From positions 1 to 18,484 of the forward strand of contig JACRCG010000010.1 of the NCBI GenBank assembly GCA_016219145.1: a stretch of 18,484 nt of DNA, given 5' to 3'. This document shows, one piece after another, positions 1-7,027 of the stretch. Position 1 is the first letter of the stretch. The number at the start of each line of letters is the position of its first letter. This stretch comes from Deltaproteobacteria bacterium. Lineage in GTDB: Bacteria > Desulfobacterota > Desulfuromonadia > Geobacterales > Pseudopelobacteraceae. The notes under the pieces are model-generated. The model made no database searches. It was given only the letters and a program-made list of their open reading frames with translations, and was not told the DNA's origin. Both the position numbers and the translations under genes were made by a program.

Positions 1-372
1 ATCGCCGATAGCGTCTGCCAACAGTTTGAACAGGGACAGAATCGGGGCTTGCAGAAGGCTGTCGAGGCTGGACGGGAAGATTATCATGTGGGGGGTGTCA
101 AACGGGAAGTGCAGTAACCGGTGCATCTGGTCCGGTGACTGACCGTGGAAATCGTCGCTGGGTGTTTGATTACGTTGCTGGTTGTGCTGACGCAGAAAGG
201 CGTTGGCCTCATCCAGTGAACCGAAGTTCTTGCCCTTGAGCAGTTCCCTCAGTTCGTCCATGACCGGCCCCATGACGCGCTGGTGTTCACTTGCATCATG
301 TTTGTCGGCACAGCACTTCTTGTATTTGAGCCCGCTGCCGCAGGGGCAGGGATCATTTCTGCCAGGTTTCAT
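1..372 (-). CDS. SEC-C motif protein, partial (C-terminus off the left edge)
   Basis: The gene is read on the minus strand and remains open to base 1, so 124 codons are visible and the C-terminus lies outside the window. Residues 6-21 (NDPCPCGSGLKYKKCC) are a SEC-C zinc-binding motif. Cys9, Cys11, Cys20 and Cys21 are the expected ligands. The same motif ends SecA proteins and begins many small uncharacterised proteins. The rest is soluble and charged, with a stretch around residues 70-95 (DDFHGQSPDQMHRLLHFPFD) that I associate with stand-alone SEC-C proteins of unknown role. I chose the ATG at 372 because the motif starts directly after it. No signal peptide or membrane segment is seen. Molecular function is unknown; metal or nucleic-acid/ribosome binding is only a family-level inference. 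Confidence 0.8.
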   Translation of the reverse strand, partial: MKPGRNDPCPCGSGLKYKKCCADKHDASEHQRVMGPVMDELRELLKGKNFGSLDEANAFLRQHNQQRNQTPSDDFHGQSPDQMHRLLHFPFDTPHMIIFPSSLDSLLQAPILSLFKLLADAIGD

Positions 373-425
373 GATTGTCCTGTTTGTCCTGTTTTTGTCC
401 AATTGTATCATAAGCCATTTGAGTC

Positions 426-531
426 CTTTACACGCCCATTTGGCGCATTTGGCGTATTTATGGCCTAATCACAAACCAACTCTTATCCATTCTCTGATGG
501 CGCATTTGGCGCAATTATGGCGCGATTCCGT
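426..531. repeat. Duplicated GCGCATTTGGCG-type short repeat
   Basis: Two similar blocks lie at about 430-465 and 497-531. Both are built from CATTTGGCG/GGCGCATTTGGCG and end in TTATGGC or TTTATGGC. Read on the minus strand, both blocks encode similar peptides: AIIAPNAPSENG ends the 483-725 ORF, and AINTPNAPNGRVKDSNG follows after two stop codons. The second block therefore looks like a decayed second copy of the same gene tail rather than random AT/GC sequence. Confidence 0.55.
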
Positions 532-725
532 TTAAGCTTGTATTGTGAGCCTCGGCCTTTACCTTCTAGCTCGATTATCCCTATTTGAACTAGTTCATTG
601 AGATCCCGAGTAGCTGTTCGTTGAGGACAACCAACAGCATGCTGATATTCTGCATTGGTAATAAGACCATGAGTCTTAATATAGTTAACCGTGCGTTTTA
701 ATCGTGTAATATGAGCTCCGCCCAC
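483..725 (-). CDS. Winged-helix DNA-binding protein, probably the C-terminal remnant of a larger gene
   Basis: This is an 80-aa minus-strand ORF with a GTG start at 725. Residues ~5-65 read as a winged helix: a helix (TRLKRTVNYIKTHGLI), a turn, a recognition-like helix (CPQRTATRDLNELVQIG), then a wing (IIELEGKGRGSQYKLKR). This arrangement is typical of the C-terminal HTH domain of AlbA_2/RecG-like ATP-binding proteins and of Fic-type proteins, which often end in Asn-Ala-Pro-rich tails like RAIIAPNAPSENG here. Those families are several hundred residues long, and no upstream catalytic part is visible, so I take this as a remnant or a minimal regulator. It begins 5 nt after the preceding small ORF, so it could be co-transcribed with the zeta toxin pair. 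No good ribosome binding site is visible. Confidence 0.5.
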   Translation of the reverse strand: MGGAHITRLKRTVNYIKTHGLITNAEYQHAVGCPQRTATRDLNELVQIGIIELEGKGRGSQYKLKRNRAIIAPNAPSENG

Positions 726-730
726 TACTA

Positions 731-922
731 TTACTTGGAAACTATCTTTTCCGTCCTGCTGATTTTTTGTCGCTCAGCAACATTCACTATCTTGCCATCC
801 TTTACCACATAGCAAGGCGTATGGGTCCTACGAGCCAGCTTCAGGGCATTTGCAGCTGAGCGCTTCATTGCCTGAACAGAACCCAACAGATCAGGATCTT
901 TGGGCAGTTTTTCGTTCTTCAT
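731..922 (-). CDS. Small partner protein of zeta toxin (putative antitoxin)
   Basis: This is a 63-aa basic protein starting MKNEKLPKDPDLLG. Its ATG (922-920) overlaps the toxin stop codon by one base (TAATG), which indicates translational coupling. An in-frame start 15 nt upstream exists, but I prefer 922 because of this coupling. The sequence has an amphipathic helix (VQAMKRSAANALKLARRTHT) followed by a short beta-like segment (PCYVVKDGKIVNVA). From memory, small ORFs of this kind sit beside chromosomal zeta-like kinases, but I cannot name a Pfam family. Classical epsilon antitoxins are ~90 aa and lie upstream of zeta. This one is shorter and downstream, so the antitoxin role is inferred from position only. 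Confidence 0.6.
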   Translation of the reverse strand: MKNEKLPKDPDLLGSVQAMKRSAANALKLARRTHTPCYVVKDGKIVNVAERQKISRTEKIVSK

Positions 923-1443
923 TATTTTTCTCCCCACGCAAGTATCTTCGGCTTGCTTTCAGAATTATCATACAACATCCATGCATCAACTTGCTGCTTA
1001 TACATCGTGTCAAAGTTTTTCAGACCGGAATCAATTCTTCGGCGAATAATATTTTCTGGAATATTGTGACCGCCTTGCGAAACGCGGGCTGCAACCCTTG
1101 CAATCGCAACATCAGCATTCGGCAGACTCAGAAACAATAGCTTTACGTGATAACCAAGCTCTTGCCATTGCCGAATTTTGTAGAAGTATGAACGGCCGCT
1201 CAGCGTTGTTTCAAAAGCAAAGCTCTTACGATTGTGTACCCGGTCATCAATCTCATTCAGCATCAACCGCCCTGCACGTATCGACACCGATTCCGGGGCA
1301 AATGGGGAAATGCCGGCAGCAATAAGATCGGCATTGATAAATGTTGGACAGTTGCCCTCGTTGGGAAGAAATTCACGGGCAAAGGTAGTTTTGCCTGCGC
1401 CATTCGGCCCGGCTATAATCACAATCTTCAACTCTTCAATCAT
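922..1443 (-). CDS. Zeta-toxin family kinase
   Basis: This is a 173-aa P-loop protein. The Walker A motif GPNGAGKTT is at residues 12-20. The zeta-type NADLIA motif is at 37-42 with Asp39 as the likely catalytic base, and FAFETTLSGR at 75-84 is the second signature of the zeta/PezT fold. An Arg-rich lid region (RVAARVSQGGHNIPENIIRRRI) lies near residues 115-137. Known zeta toxins phosphorylate UDP-N-acetylglucosamine and block wall synthesis, but chromosomal zeta-like kinases may use other substrates, so the target is not assigned. The protein is shorter than plasmid zeta (~287 aa) but within the range of chromosomal homologues. A purine-rich stretch (GAGAGAG) precedes the ATG at 1443. The gene is coupled to the small ORF at 731-922. 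Confidence 0.85.
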   Translation of the reverse strand: MIEELKIVIIAGPNGAGKTTFAREFLPNEGNCPTFINADLIAAGISPFAPESVSIRAGRLMLNEIDDRVHNRKSFAFETTLSGRSYFYKIRQWQELGYHVKLLFLSLPNADVAIARVAARVSQGGHNIPENIIRRRIDSGLKNFDTMYKQQVDAWMLYDNSESKPKILAWGEK

Positions 1444-1601
1444 AGATACTCTCTCATTTGCTTATCCGCTGGCAATTTTCATGCTTAAGTCTCATGTCAG
1501 TGGCTGACCCAGCCGTTGTACGATGTTTGGAGTTGAGACACGATACCTGTGTGATCCCAAAACCTAACCGGAAGACGCTGAATCTATGTCGACTTGTATC
1601 C
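1444..1601. other. Intergenic gap, no gene seen
   Basis: This 158-bp gap lies between the helicase stop and the zeta start. Only short, uncharacteristic minus-strand reading frames are present, such as one of 13 codons just before the zeta ribosome binding site. I see no convincing hairpin terminator, so read-through from the helicase gene into the toxin pair is possible. Confidence 0.4.
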
Positions 1602-4600
1602 TCACCCACCCCTTCGATTATCCTCAAACATCTCCACCTGCATCGAATGCCGCAAACGCCACACAACCTTGATCGGCCGTTCACTCTCGTAACTGACCAT
1701 ATCTACCGGCCCCAGATAGGTAAATGGCACCGTAACGTTGTTGCGCTTTTTCTGGTCACGTGCAAAGACCAGGATTGTGTAACCCCGCTCTTGATGGTGA
1801 ATCAGGTTCTGGCCATCGGTGTGGTGCTGCGCAGTATTGGCCTGTGACTCCCAGTGCATGAGCTCCCTGCTGATGGGATAATCAGCATACATGGTGCTCG
1901 GTGAGAACTCCTTCTCGGTCTTCTGAAAGGTGACCAGTAACACATAGGTCTTGAAGTCGGGAAAATGAAACACTCCTACCCCTGCCTGCCCGGCGGTCTC
2001 CAGATTTGCCTTGCCAAATACTGACTGAATCTCCTTTCCACCGTAACGGGCGTGAAGTTCAAGCTGGCAGACATAGGGGAGTTGCGGAATCAGGCCACTG
2101 ACCTCGGTGGTATCCTGCGACCATGCAAGAATTTCATCCAGGTCGGCCAGGATCGACGGATTGCGGGACAGGCGACTGAAGGCATCTTCCAGTGAGGTAA
2201 TACCGAGGTTGCTCCCTTTGTCCCCCCAGATCCGGTAGTACACTGACATAACTGCATTCCCTGCCAGCATCAATGCCTCATCAATGTTACCTTGGGCAAC
2301 CTTGGCAAGAACTTGCCGTAACAGTGTAACTTCCTGTGGACCGTTGATAAATGTGGCGCGCAGCAAAGTCTTCTTCAATCGCGCAAGATCCGGGTCTATG
2401 GGGTTCGGAGACAAGTGTGCCTTGGCTTTCCACTCTGACCATGACTCCTTAGCCAGCAACACTTCTGGCTCGTAATCATGGTAGCGGATGAAATTGCCGA
2501 AGGTCAGTTCCTGTCCGCTTTCGTTGCGGAAGGTCTGCAACCGGTCGGGCACCTGCACGGCCAGGCGGCCCAGGTTCTCCCTGATGTTCTCCAACACATA
2601 CTGTAGGGAAAGGAGGTCGAGCTGAATGGAACAACCGGCCGGGAGGGGGGGGAAATCCTGTACAACTTCTTTGTCGATGGAAAAGCGGTGCCGGGGAAGT
2701 AGTGCTTTTAGCTTGGTGTCCACCCTGTAGCGACGGTGGGTCTGGCCGACAAAGTCCAGTACGGTGAGGCAGTCCTTGCCAGGTGCATGGCGTAGGCCGC
2801 GCCCAAGTTGCTGCAGAAAAACGGTCAGGCTTTCAGTGGGGCGGAGGAACAGCACCGTGTTGATCTCCGGAACGTCCACGCCTTCACTCAGCTTGTCCAC
2901 GGTAAAGAGGAAAGTAATCCGGCTGTTTTTCAGGTCAGCCAGTAGCTCTTGGCAACGCTCACCATCTACCCCGGAAACAAAGGCAGCGGCTGGGATTCCC
3001 AGGTTGGTGAAAGTATCTGCCATGAATTCGGCATGCTTGATGGAAACACAGAAACCAATCCCCTTGATGGCGGTAAAATCGGGCTCGTAACGGTGGAGAG
3101 CAGCAACGATGGCATCGACACGCTGCTTGGCACGGACGTTATCAAGAACATAGACGTTTTCCAAGGCTGAGGCATCGTACTTGCCATTACGCCAGAACTG
3201 CTCGCCGTTGATGGCGATTGGATCGGCAAGACCGAAATAGTGGAAGGGGCAGAGGAGCTTTTCTTCCAACGCTTCCGGGAGGCGGATCTCGGCGGCAAAG
3301 CGGTTGCCAAAGTCGGCGGCCACGTTGTCACCATCCATCCGCTCCGGGGTGGCGGTCAAACCAAGGAGTATCTGAGGCGTAAAGTGGTCGAAGAGCGGCC
3401 GATAGCTGGAAGCGATGCCGTGGTGAGCCTCATCGACCACTATATAATCGTAGAAGCCGCTCCCCACCTGCTCCCAGAGGCGGCGACTAGTGAGCATGCC
3501 GACAGAACAGAAGAGGTGTTCCAGGCGGTTGGCCTGAAACTGGCCGACCAGCAGTTCACCGAAGTTCTGGTCACGGAGGACATTGGCAAAGGTGGCTTGG
3601 GCTTGTTGAAGAATTTCTTGCCGATGGGCTACGAAGAGAAGCTTGGCTTGTTTTTGTTTCTGCTCGAAGAAGCGCTTAAAGTCAAAGGCAGCCACCACCG
3701 TTTTGCCGGTGCCGGTGGCAGCGATCACCAGGTTTCGCCAGCGGTTGTGACTGCTCCGCTCCCTATCAAGTGCCTCTAGGATACGTTCCTGAAAGGGGTG
3801 GGGGCGCAGATCAAAGAAGACTGCCGGGCCGTTTGATCTGGGATTGCGGGCGCGATCAATGGCTGTACGAAAAAGAGTTGGATTCTCCACATCAAAGGAG
3901 ATGAACTCGCGGCTGTTCCAGTAGGTCTCGAATTCGACTGAGAACTTTTCGAGGACATGCCCCATGTCCTGGGCCGTGACCTTGAGGTTCCTTTCGAGTC
4001 CGCTGGTGATGGCGGCATGGGACATGTTGGCCGAACCGATGTAGGCCGTAGAAAAGCCGCTGTTGCGCTTGAAGTGATACGCCTTGGCATGAAGTCTGGT
4101 TCTCTCAGTGTCGTAGGAGACGCGCACCTGGACATTGGGCAGTTTCGCCAGCCATTCCACTGCCGGGGCATCGGAGGCCCCCATGTAGGAGGTGGTAATC
4201 AGCCGCACCGGTATATGCCGGTCACGCAGGTCCTCAAAGGCCGGCATCAGCAGGCGCAGACCAGACCATTTGATAAAGGAAACGAGTATGTCCACCCCAT
4301 CGGCGGAGCGCATCTCTTCCAGTAATTCATGGCCAAGCTGTGGTTCCTGGGGTGAGCCGGTGAAGAGACTACTTTCTGTCAACGAAGTGTGCGGTCGGGG
4401 AATGCCTGACTTGCCATAATGCGGTGGGGTGATTTCAAGGAGGATCGGCTTTTGATTCTGGATCAGGCGATGTTTGTCGAGGTGCCCTCGGCCCGGCTCG
4501 TTGGCAACGTGCCCGAGAAGATGATTGCAGAGGGCAAGGCGCTTCTCCGGATCAGATTCTTCGCGAAGAGCCTGCTCCAAAACCCTAGCCACAAAGGAAG

Positions 4601-4733
4601 CATACTTGGCTGGCTGTTCCTCTGGATCAATCTTGCCAAAAACGGTACGTAATTCCGGTCGCAGAGCCAGAGCATCGCATAGATATTCATCGATGAGCGC
4701 TTCATATATGCCAGGGGCTACAGGATTGTTCAA
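1602..4733 (-). CDS. PLD-nuclease / DEAD-box (SF2) helicase / DUF3427 protein
   Basis: This 1043-aa protein has three parts. Residues ~120-290 form a phospholipase-D-like nuclease half-site with HAK at 215-217 and GSANMS at 233-238 (an HxK-N-type motif). Residues ~310-660 are an SF2 helicase: motif I AATGTGKT (338-345), motif II DEAH (434-437), motif III region GLTATPERMDG (458-468) and motif VI QQLGRGLRH (641-649). The C-terminal ~300 residues match the DUF3427 architecture as I remember it. The start is TTG at 4733, because TGA lies immediately upstream in frame and GAGG sits about 7 nt before it. Proteins of this architecture occur in accessory and defence-type islands, and the single PLD half-site suggests dimerisation. 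The actual substrate (foreign DNA or RNA) is not known. Neighbours are BRO/DinD upstream and the zeta pair downstream, all on one strand. Confidence 0.88.
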   Translation of the reverse strand: MNNPVAPGIYEALIDEYLCDALALRPELRTVFGKIDPEEQPAKYASFVARVLEQALREESDPEKRLALCNHLLGHVANEPGRGHLDKHRLIQNQKPILLEITPPHYGKSGIPRPHTSLTESSLFTGSPQEPQLGHELLEEMRSADGVDILVSFIKWSGLRLLMPAFEDLRDRHIPVRLITTSYMGASDAPAVEWLAKLPNVQVRVSYDTERTRLHAKAYHFKRNSGFSTAYIGSANMSHAAITSGLERNLKVTAQDMGHVLEKFSVEFETYWNSREFISFDVENPTLFRTAIDRARNPRSNGPAVFFDLRPHPFQERILEALDRERSSHNRWRNLVIAATGTGKTVVAAFDFKRFFEQKQKQAKLLFVAHRQEILQQAQATFANVLRDQNFGELLVGQFQANRLEHLFCSVGMLTSRRLWEQVGSGFYDYIVVDEAHHGIASSYRPLFDHFTPQILLGLTATPERMDGDNVAADFGNRFAAEIRLPEALEEKLLCPFHYFGLADPIAINGEQFWRNGKYDASALENVYVLDNVRAKQRVDAIVAALHRYEPDFTAIKGIGFCVSIKHAEFMADTFTNLGIPAAAFVSGVDGERCQELLADLKNSRITFLFTVDKLSEGVDVPEINTVLFLRPTESLTVFLQQLGRGLRHAPGKDCLTVLDFVGQTHRRYRVDTKLKALLPRHRFSIDKEVVQDFPPLPAGCSIQLDLLSLQYVLENIRENLGRLAVQVPDRLQTFRNESGQELTFGNFIRYHDYEPEVLLAKESWSEWKAKAHLSPNPIDPDLARLKKTLLRATFINGPQEVTLLRQVLAKVAQGNIDEALMLAGNAVMSVYYRIWGDKGSNLGITSLEDAFSRLSRNPSILADLDEILAWSQDTTEVSGLIPQLPYVCQLELHARYGGKEIQSVFGKANLETAGQAGVGVFHFPDFKTYVLLVTFQKTEKEFSPSTMYADYPISRELMHWESQANTAQHHTDGQNLIHHQERGYTILVFARDQKKRNNVTVPFTYLGPVDMVSYESERPIKVVWRLRHSMQVEMFEDNRRGG

Positions 4734-4779
4734 TCAACAGCCTCATATGATGTTATTTGATTTACAAGTTCAACACCAG

Positions 4780-4840
4780 CCCTCACTCCCCATCCGTCCC
4801 AATCAACCCTTTTGCATCGCTTCCATCAAGCTCAAGAAAC
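4780..4840. repeat. 61-bp direct repeat, copy A
   Basis: The 61 bases are identical to 5765-5825. In copy B this sequence is the 3' end and stop codon of dinD. In copy A it forms the last codons of a 37-codon ORF just upstream of the helicase. The two copies bracket the intact BRO-N gene. Either recombination between tandem BRO-dinD units or insertion of the BRO gene could have produced this. Confidence 0.9.
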
Positions 4841-4896
4841 TGAAAACGGGACATCTCACCAATTGATGTGATCGCAAGTAACGCCTCATCACTCAT
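4783..4896 (-). pseudogene. 37-codon mini-ORF sharing the dinD C-terminus
   Basis: A short minus-strand frame opens with ATG at 4896, overlapping the last 8 bases of the BRO gene, and ends in TGA at 4783. Its first ~20 residues (MSDEALLAITSIGEMSRFQ) do not resemble dinD. Its last ~18 (FLELDGSDAKGLIGTDGE) are identical to the DinD C-terminus. The overlap with the BRO stop would allow coupled translation. The most economical reading is a scar of a deleted second dinD copy, but a small expressed peptide cannot be excluded. It lies 50 bp before the helicase start. Confidence 0.45.
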
Positions 4897-5725
4897 CTAT
4901 CGACTTTCTCTTCCCCGGCGGCAGGAAATTCTCCCCGGTGACGACACTCCTACCGGTTTTGTCCTCAAGATCTCGGCGAGCCTTACGGGCGATGCCGCCA
5001 CCCTTCTTCCCCGCAACCTTGTTCTCTTTCATGCCGGTAGCATTCATGGTTTCGGCAATCTGGCGGGTAGAAAGCTCCGCCAACGCGGTAAAAATCAGCT
5101 CCGCCTCGCTCATGTGATCGCGCAGGTTCTGACTCTTCAGCCCCTTGAGCGCCTTATGCTCCTGTACCTTGAGCCCCGCCCATTCCCGGTGAATGATATC
5201 TGTCAGGATGGCAAATTCCGCTTCCTTTTTGATCTCGTGTTCTTTCCAGTAGTCGGTCAGCTTGTTGCGGGTCTCCTGTCCGGTCATCCGCTGCTGAATC
5301 CATTTTTCGCTTCTGCCGTGCTGCTGCCAGTACTCACGGGCACGATCCAGCGAGCGGGACGGGTCAGCCATATCCTGCATCCGCTCATAGCCGACTTTGG
5401 CCAGCCATAGTTTTATCGGTTCAGCCTTGGGGCTGGGAACAGACTGGATCAGACGAAGCAGCACTTCGGGACCGGCAACGTCGGTCAGGTATTTCTTCCC
5501 GTCAGCCGCTTCCAGTTTCAGTCGGTTACATTTTGTAACCGACTCGCTGCCTTCCTTACTCAACCTGTTCTTCAGCACTTTCCAGTAATTTCTGGCTGCT
5601 TGAAAATCCGGCTGCTGCAGGAGCGCCCGAATGATATCCACGACGGAGAAATACCAGGTTTCGGTCTTCTCGTCATAAACCCTGCGGATGTCGTAATCAT
5701 CAAACTGAACTGGAATTATGTTCAT
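4889..5725 (-). CDS. BRO-N domain protein (phage antirepressor-like)
   Basis: This 278-aa protein has an N-terminal BRO-N domain: residues ~8-115 contain DYDIRRVYDEKTETWYFSVV, then a helix-rich part and YLTDVAGPEVLLRLIQSVPS. This domain is found in baculovirus repeated ORFs and prophage antirepressors and binds DNA. The C-terminal half is helical and highly charged and ends in a Lys/Arg-rich, Gly-containing tail (KVAGKKGGGIARKARRDLED), which may contact nucleic acid. I chose ATG 5725 over ATG 5737 because GAGG lies 7 nt upstream and because the truncated paralogue at 7027 starts at the same aligned position. It follows dinD by 42 nt and precedes the helicase. The role is probably regulatory or DNA binding; the target is unknown. 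Confidence 0.85.
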   Translation of the reverse strand: MNIIPVQFDDYDIRRVYDEKTETWYFSVVDIIRALLQQPDFQAARNYWKVLKNRLSKEGSESVTKCNRLKLEAADGKKYLTDVAGPEVLLRLIQSVPSPKAEPIKLWLAKVGYERMQDMADPSRSLDRAREYWQQHGRSEKWIQQRMTGQETRNKLTDYWKEHEIKKEAEFAILTDIIHREWAGLKVQEHKALKGLKSQNLRDHMSEAELIFTALAELSTRQIAETMNATGMKENKVAGKKGGGIARKARRDLEDKTGRSVVTGENFLPPGKRKSIDE

Positions 5726-5764
5726 ATCTGGCCTCATCGATATTGTTTGTCTATTCTTTTCAAC

Positions 5765-5825
5765 CCCTCACTCCCCATCCGTCCCAATCAACCCTTTTGC
5801 ATCGCTTCCATCAAGCTCAAGAAAC
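5765..5825. repeat. 61-bp direct repeat, copy B (3' end of dinD)
   Basis: This is the second copy of the repeat at 4780-4840, 985 bp away, containing the dinD stop codon. Similarity ends abruptly at the dinD-internal side (GAAACGGC here, GAAACTGA in copy A). Confidence 0.9.
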
Positions 5826-6640
5826 GGCGGCGTGTTCTTGATCCGCTTCTCAACATGGCTGATATGCTCGGCAGGCGGAATATTTTCCGGCATGGCTCCA
5901 CCGATACGCTTGATCGCCTCGCGAACTTCCCGGCCAACAGCTTCATGGGTGCGGATTGCCTGCTGCTGGTCCTTTGCCGGAGTACGGGCAAGCTTGTCGC
6001 GAGTCTGAGTCATGCGAAACTGATTAGCGGCAAGTTCTGTGGTATCCATCCGATCCATCAGATTGTCTTTTTTCGGAATTCCCTTGCGCTGTTTGATTCC
6101 TTCATTGCCGAGTCCGTTATACAGACCCTTGTAACCAGCATCGTGAAAAATTCCGAACATTCTGTCCTGTACACCCGCCTCACGGGCTGCTCCGGAAAGC
6201 GCCTTGAATTCTTCGCTGGCCTGTTTTCTGATTTCCAGCCGTTCAAGGTCTGCCGCCAAGGCATCAGACATCTCCTGGCGACGAGCCTGAATCGCAAAAT
6301 ACTTCTGCGCTGCGGCAATTTCCGGCTTACGAGGATCGCCGTTCTGGGCGATCAGGTAACAGGCAAAGCGTGAAAGATGGAAATCGGAAACAACCTGAAC
6401 GGCACCTTTACCTCCCGTGATCGGTTTGCCGGCGCCGGCAAAGTGATACTCAGAATTATTCCCCGACTGACCGCAAGAAATCATGGCCCTGTTGATCGCA
6501 TCTTCAAAGCGCCGCCATTGGCCATACCCCAGCAACGGCTGAAGCTCCCGGGCACTCCAGTATTCAGCGCCATGTTCGTTTGTCTTTTTCAGCTCTTCAA
6601 ATGAAACGGAACCGCTTACGGGCAATGATCTGTCTGTCAT
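5768..6640 (-). CDS. dinD: DNA damage-inducible protein D (DinD)
   Basis: At 290 aa this is close to E. coli DinD (274 aa). Recognisable parts are the AntA/BRO-like N-terminal segment (YWSARELQPLLGYGQWRRFE, residues ~27-46), the VSDFHLSRFACYLIAQNGDPRKPEIAAAQKYFA block in the middle, and the GLYNGL and LMDRMDTTELAANQFRMTQT segments typical of DinD. E. coli DinD is SOS-induced and inhibits RecA filament activity in vitro; that function is transferred by homology. A purine-rich AGGTGG lies ~8 nt before the ATG. The last 18 residues are encoded by the 61-bp repeat, so the native C-terminus may have been altered. The upstream 165 bp holds three palindromes. No E. coli-type LexA box was found by eye. 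Confidence 0.88.
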   Translation of the reverse strand: MTDRSLPVSGSVSFEELKKTNEHGAEYWSARELQPLLGYGQWRRFEDAINRAMISCGQSGNNSEYHFAGAGKPITGGKGAVQVVSDFHLSRFACYLIAQNGDPRKPEIAAAQKYFAIQARRQEMSDALAADLERLEIRKQASEEFKALSGAAREAGVQDRMFGIFHDAGYKGLYNGLGNEGIKQRKGIPKKDNLMDRMDTTELAANQFRMTQTRDKLARTPAKDQQQAIRTHEAVGREVREAIKRIGGAMPENIPPAEHISHVEKRIKNTPPFLELDGSDAKGLIGTDGE

Positions 6641-6677
6641 TTTGGCACCACCTGTTCGTCCTGATTCGGTTTTAATT

Positions 6678-6693
6678 CCCTCGAATTCGAGGG
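6678..6693. promoter_or_regulatory. 16-bp perfect palindrome upstream of dinD
   Basis: CCCTCGAATTCGAGGG is self-complementary and lies 38 bp upstream of the dinD start. It has no spacer and no U-tract, so a protein-binding site for a dimer is more likely than a terminator. The cognate regulator is unknown; the BRO-N protein or LexA are candidates only by proximity. Confidence 0.4.
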
Positions 6694-6713
6694 GTTTAAA
6701 AATGCCCGAGAAG

Positions 6714-6734
6714 TTCTCTCAGCAGAGTTGAGAG
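6714..6734. promoter_or_regulatory. Inverted repeat CTCTCA-N7-TGAGAG
   Basis: Six-base arms (CTCTCA and TGAGAG) are separated by GCAGAGT, lying between the two other palindromes upstream of dinD. It is short and could be chance, but the clustering favours an operator region. Confidence 0.3.
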
Positions 6735-6745
6735 TATTGCCCGCT

Positions 6746-6766
6746 ACTCGCACCAGTGGTGCGAGT
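6746..6766. promoter_or_regulatory. 21-bp palindrome (10-bp arms, 1-nt centre) upstream of dinD
   Basis: The arms ACTCGCACCA and TGGTGCGAGT are perfect complements around a central G. On the plus strand it is followed by TTTTT, so it could end plus-strand transcription, but no plus-strand gene is nearby. On the minus strand it sits between the BRO pseudogene and dinD. It could be a terminator-like stem or an operator. Confidence 0.45.
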
Positions 6767-6805
6767 TTTTCATTCCTGACGACTTAGGTAAACTGTATTC
6801 CCGTC

Positions 6806-7027
6806 TTAGGCAGTCAATTTCAACCGGTGACAATTTGACACCGGTTCACTGCCTTCCTTTTTAAGGCGCTCTTTCAGCTTATTCCAGTACTTGCGTGCTG
6901 TATGGAAATCCGGCTGCTGCAATAATGACCGGATGATATTCACGACGGAGAAATACCAGGTTTCGCTCTTCTCGTCATAAACCCTGCGGATGTCGTAATC
7001 CTCAAACAGTGTCAGTTCCTTTTTCAT
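6806..7027 (-). pseudogene. Truncated BRO-N antirepressor copy
   Basis: The 73 codons align from the first Met with the N-terminus of the intact BRO protein at 4889-5725. They share DYDIRRVYDEK, ETWYFSVV, QQPDF and RLKL segments, and 63 of 65 bases match between 6943-7007 and 5641-5705. The frame ends at TAA 6806, where the intact copy has an Ala codon. After the stop, the DG and YL residues of the intact copy can still be followed in frame for about 10 codons before similarity fades. It is therefore a disrupted copy, not a natural short protein. An AAGAGG ribosome binding site remains 6 nt before the ATG, so a BRO-N fragment could still be made. No gene occupies the 150 bp between it and the hipA stop. 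Confidence 0.8.

Noticed and set aside
3240..3779. 179-aa plus-strand ORF inside the helicase gene
   Set aside because: It is antisense to helicase motifs I-III, with no recognisable domain or ribosome binding site.
5600..6373. 257-aa plus-strand ORF over dinD and the BRO start
   Set aside because: It is antisense to dinD, and its sequence has no domain character.
6600..6770. E. coli-type LexA box upstream of dinD
   Set aside because: No CTGT-N8-ACAG site was found by eye; the palindromes present have other sequences.
4889..7027. Complete prophage
   Set aside because: BRO-N and DinD are phage-associated, but there is no integrase, terminase, capsid, portal or tail gene in the window.
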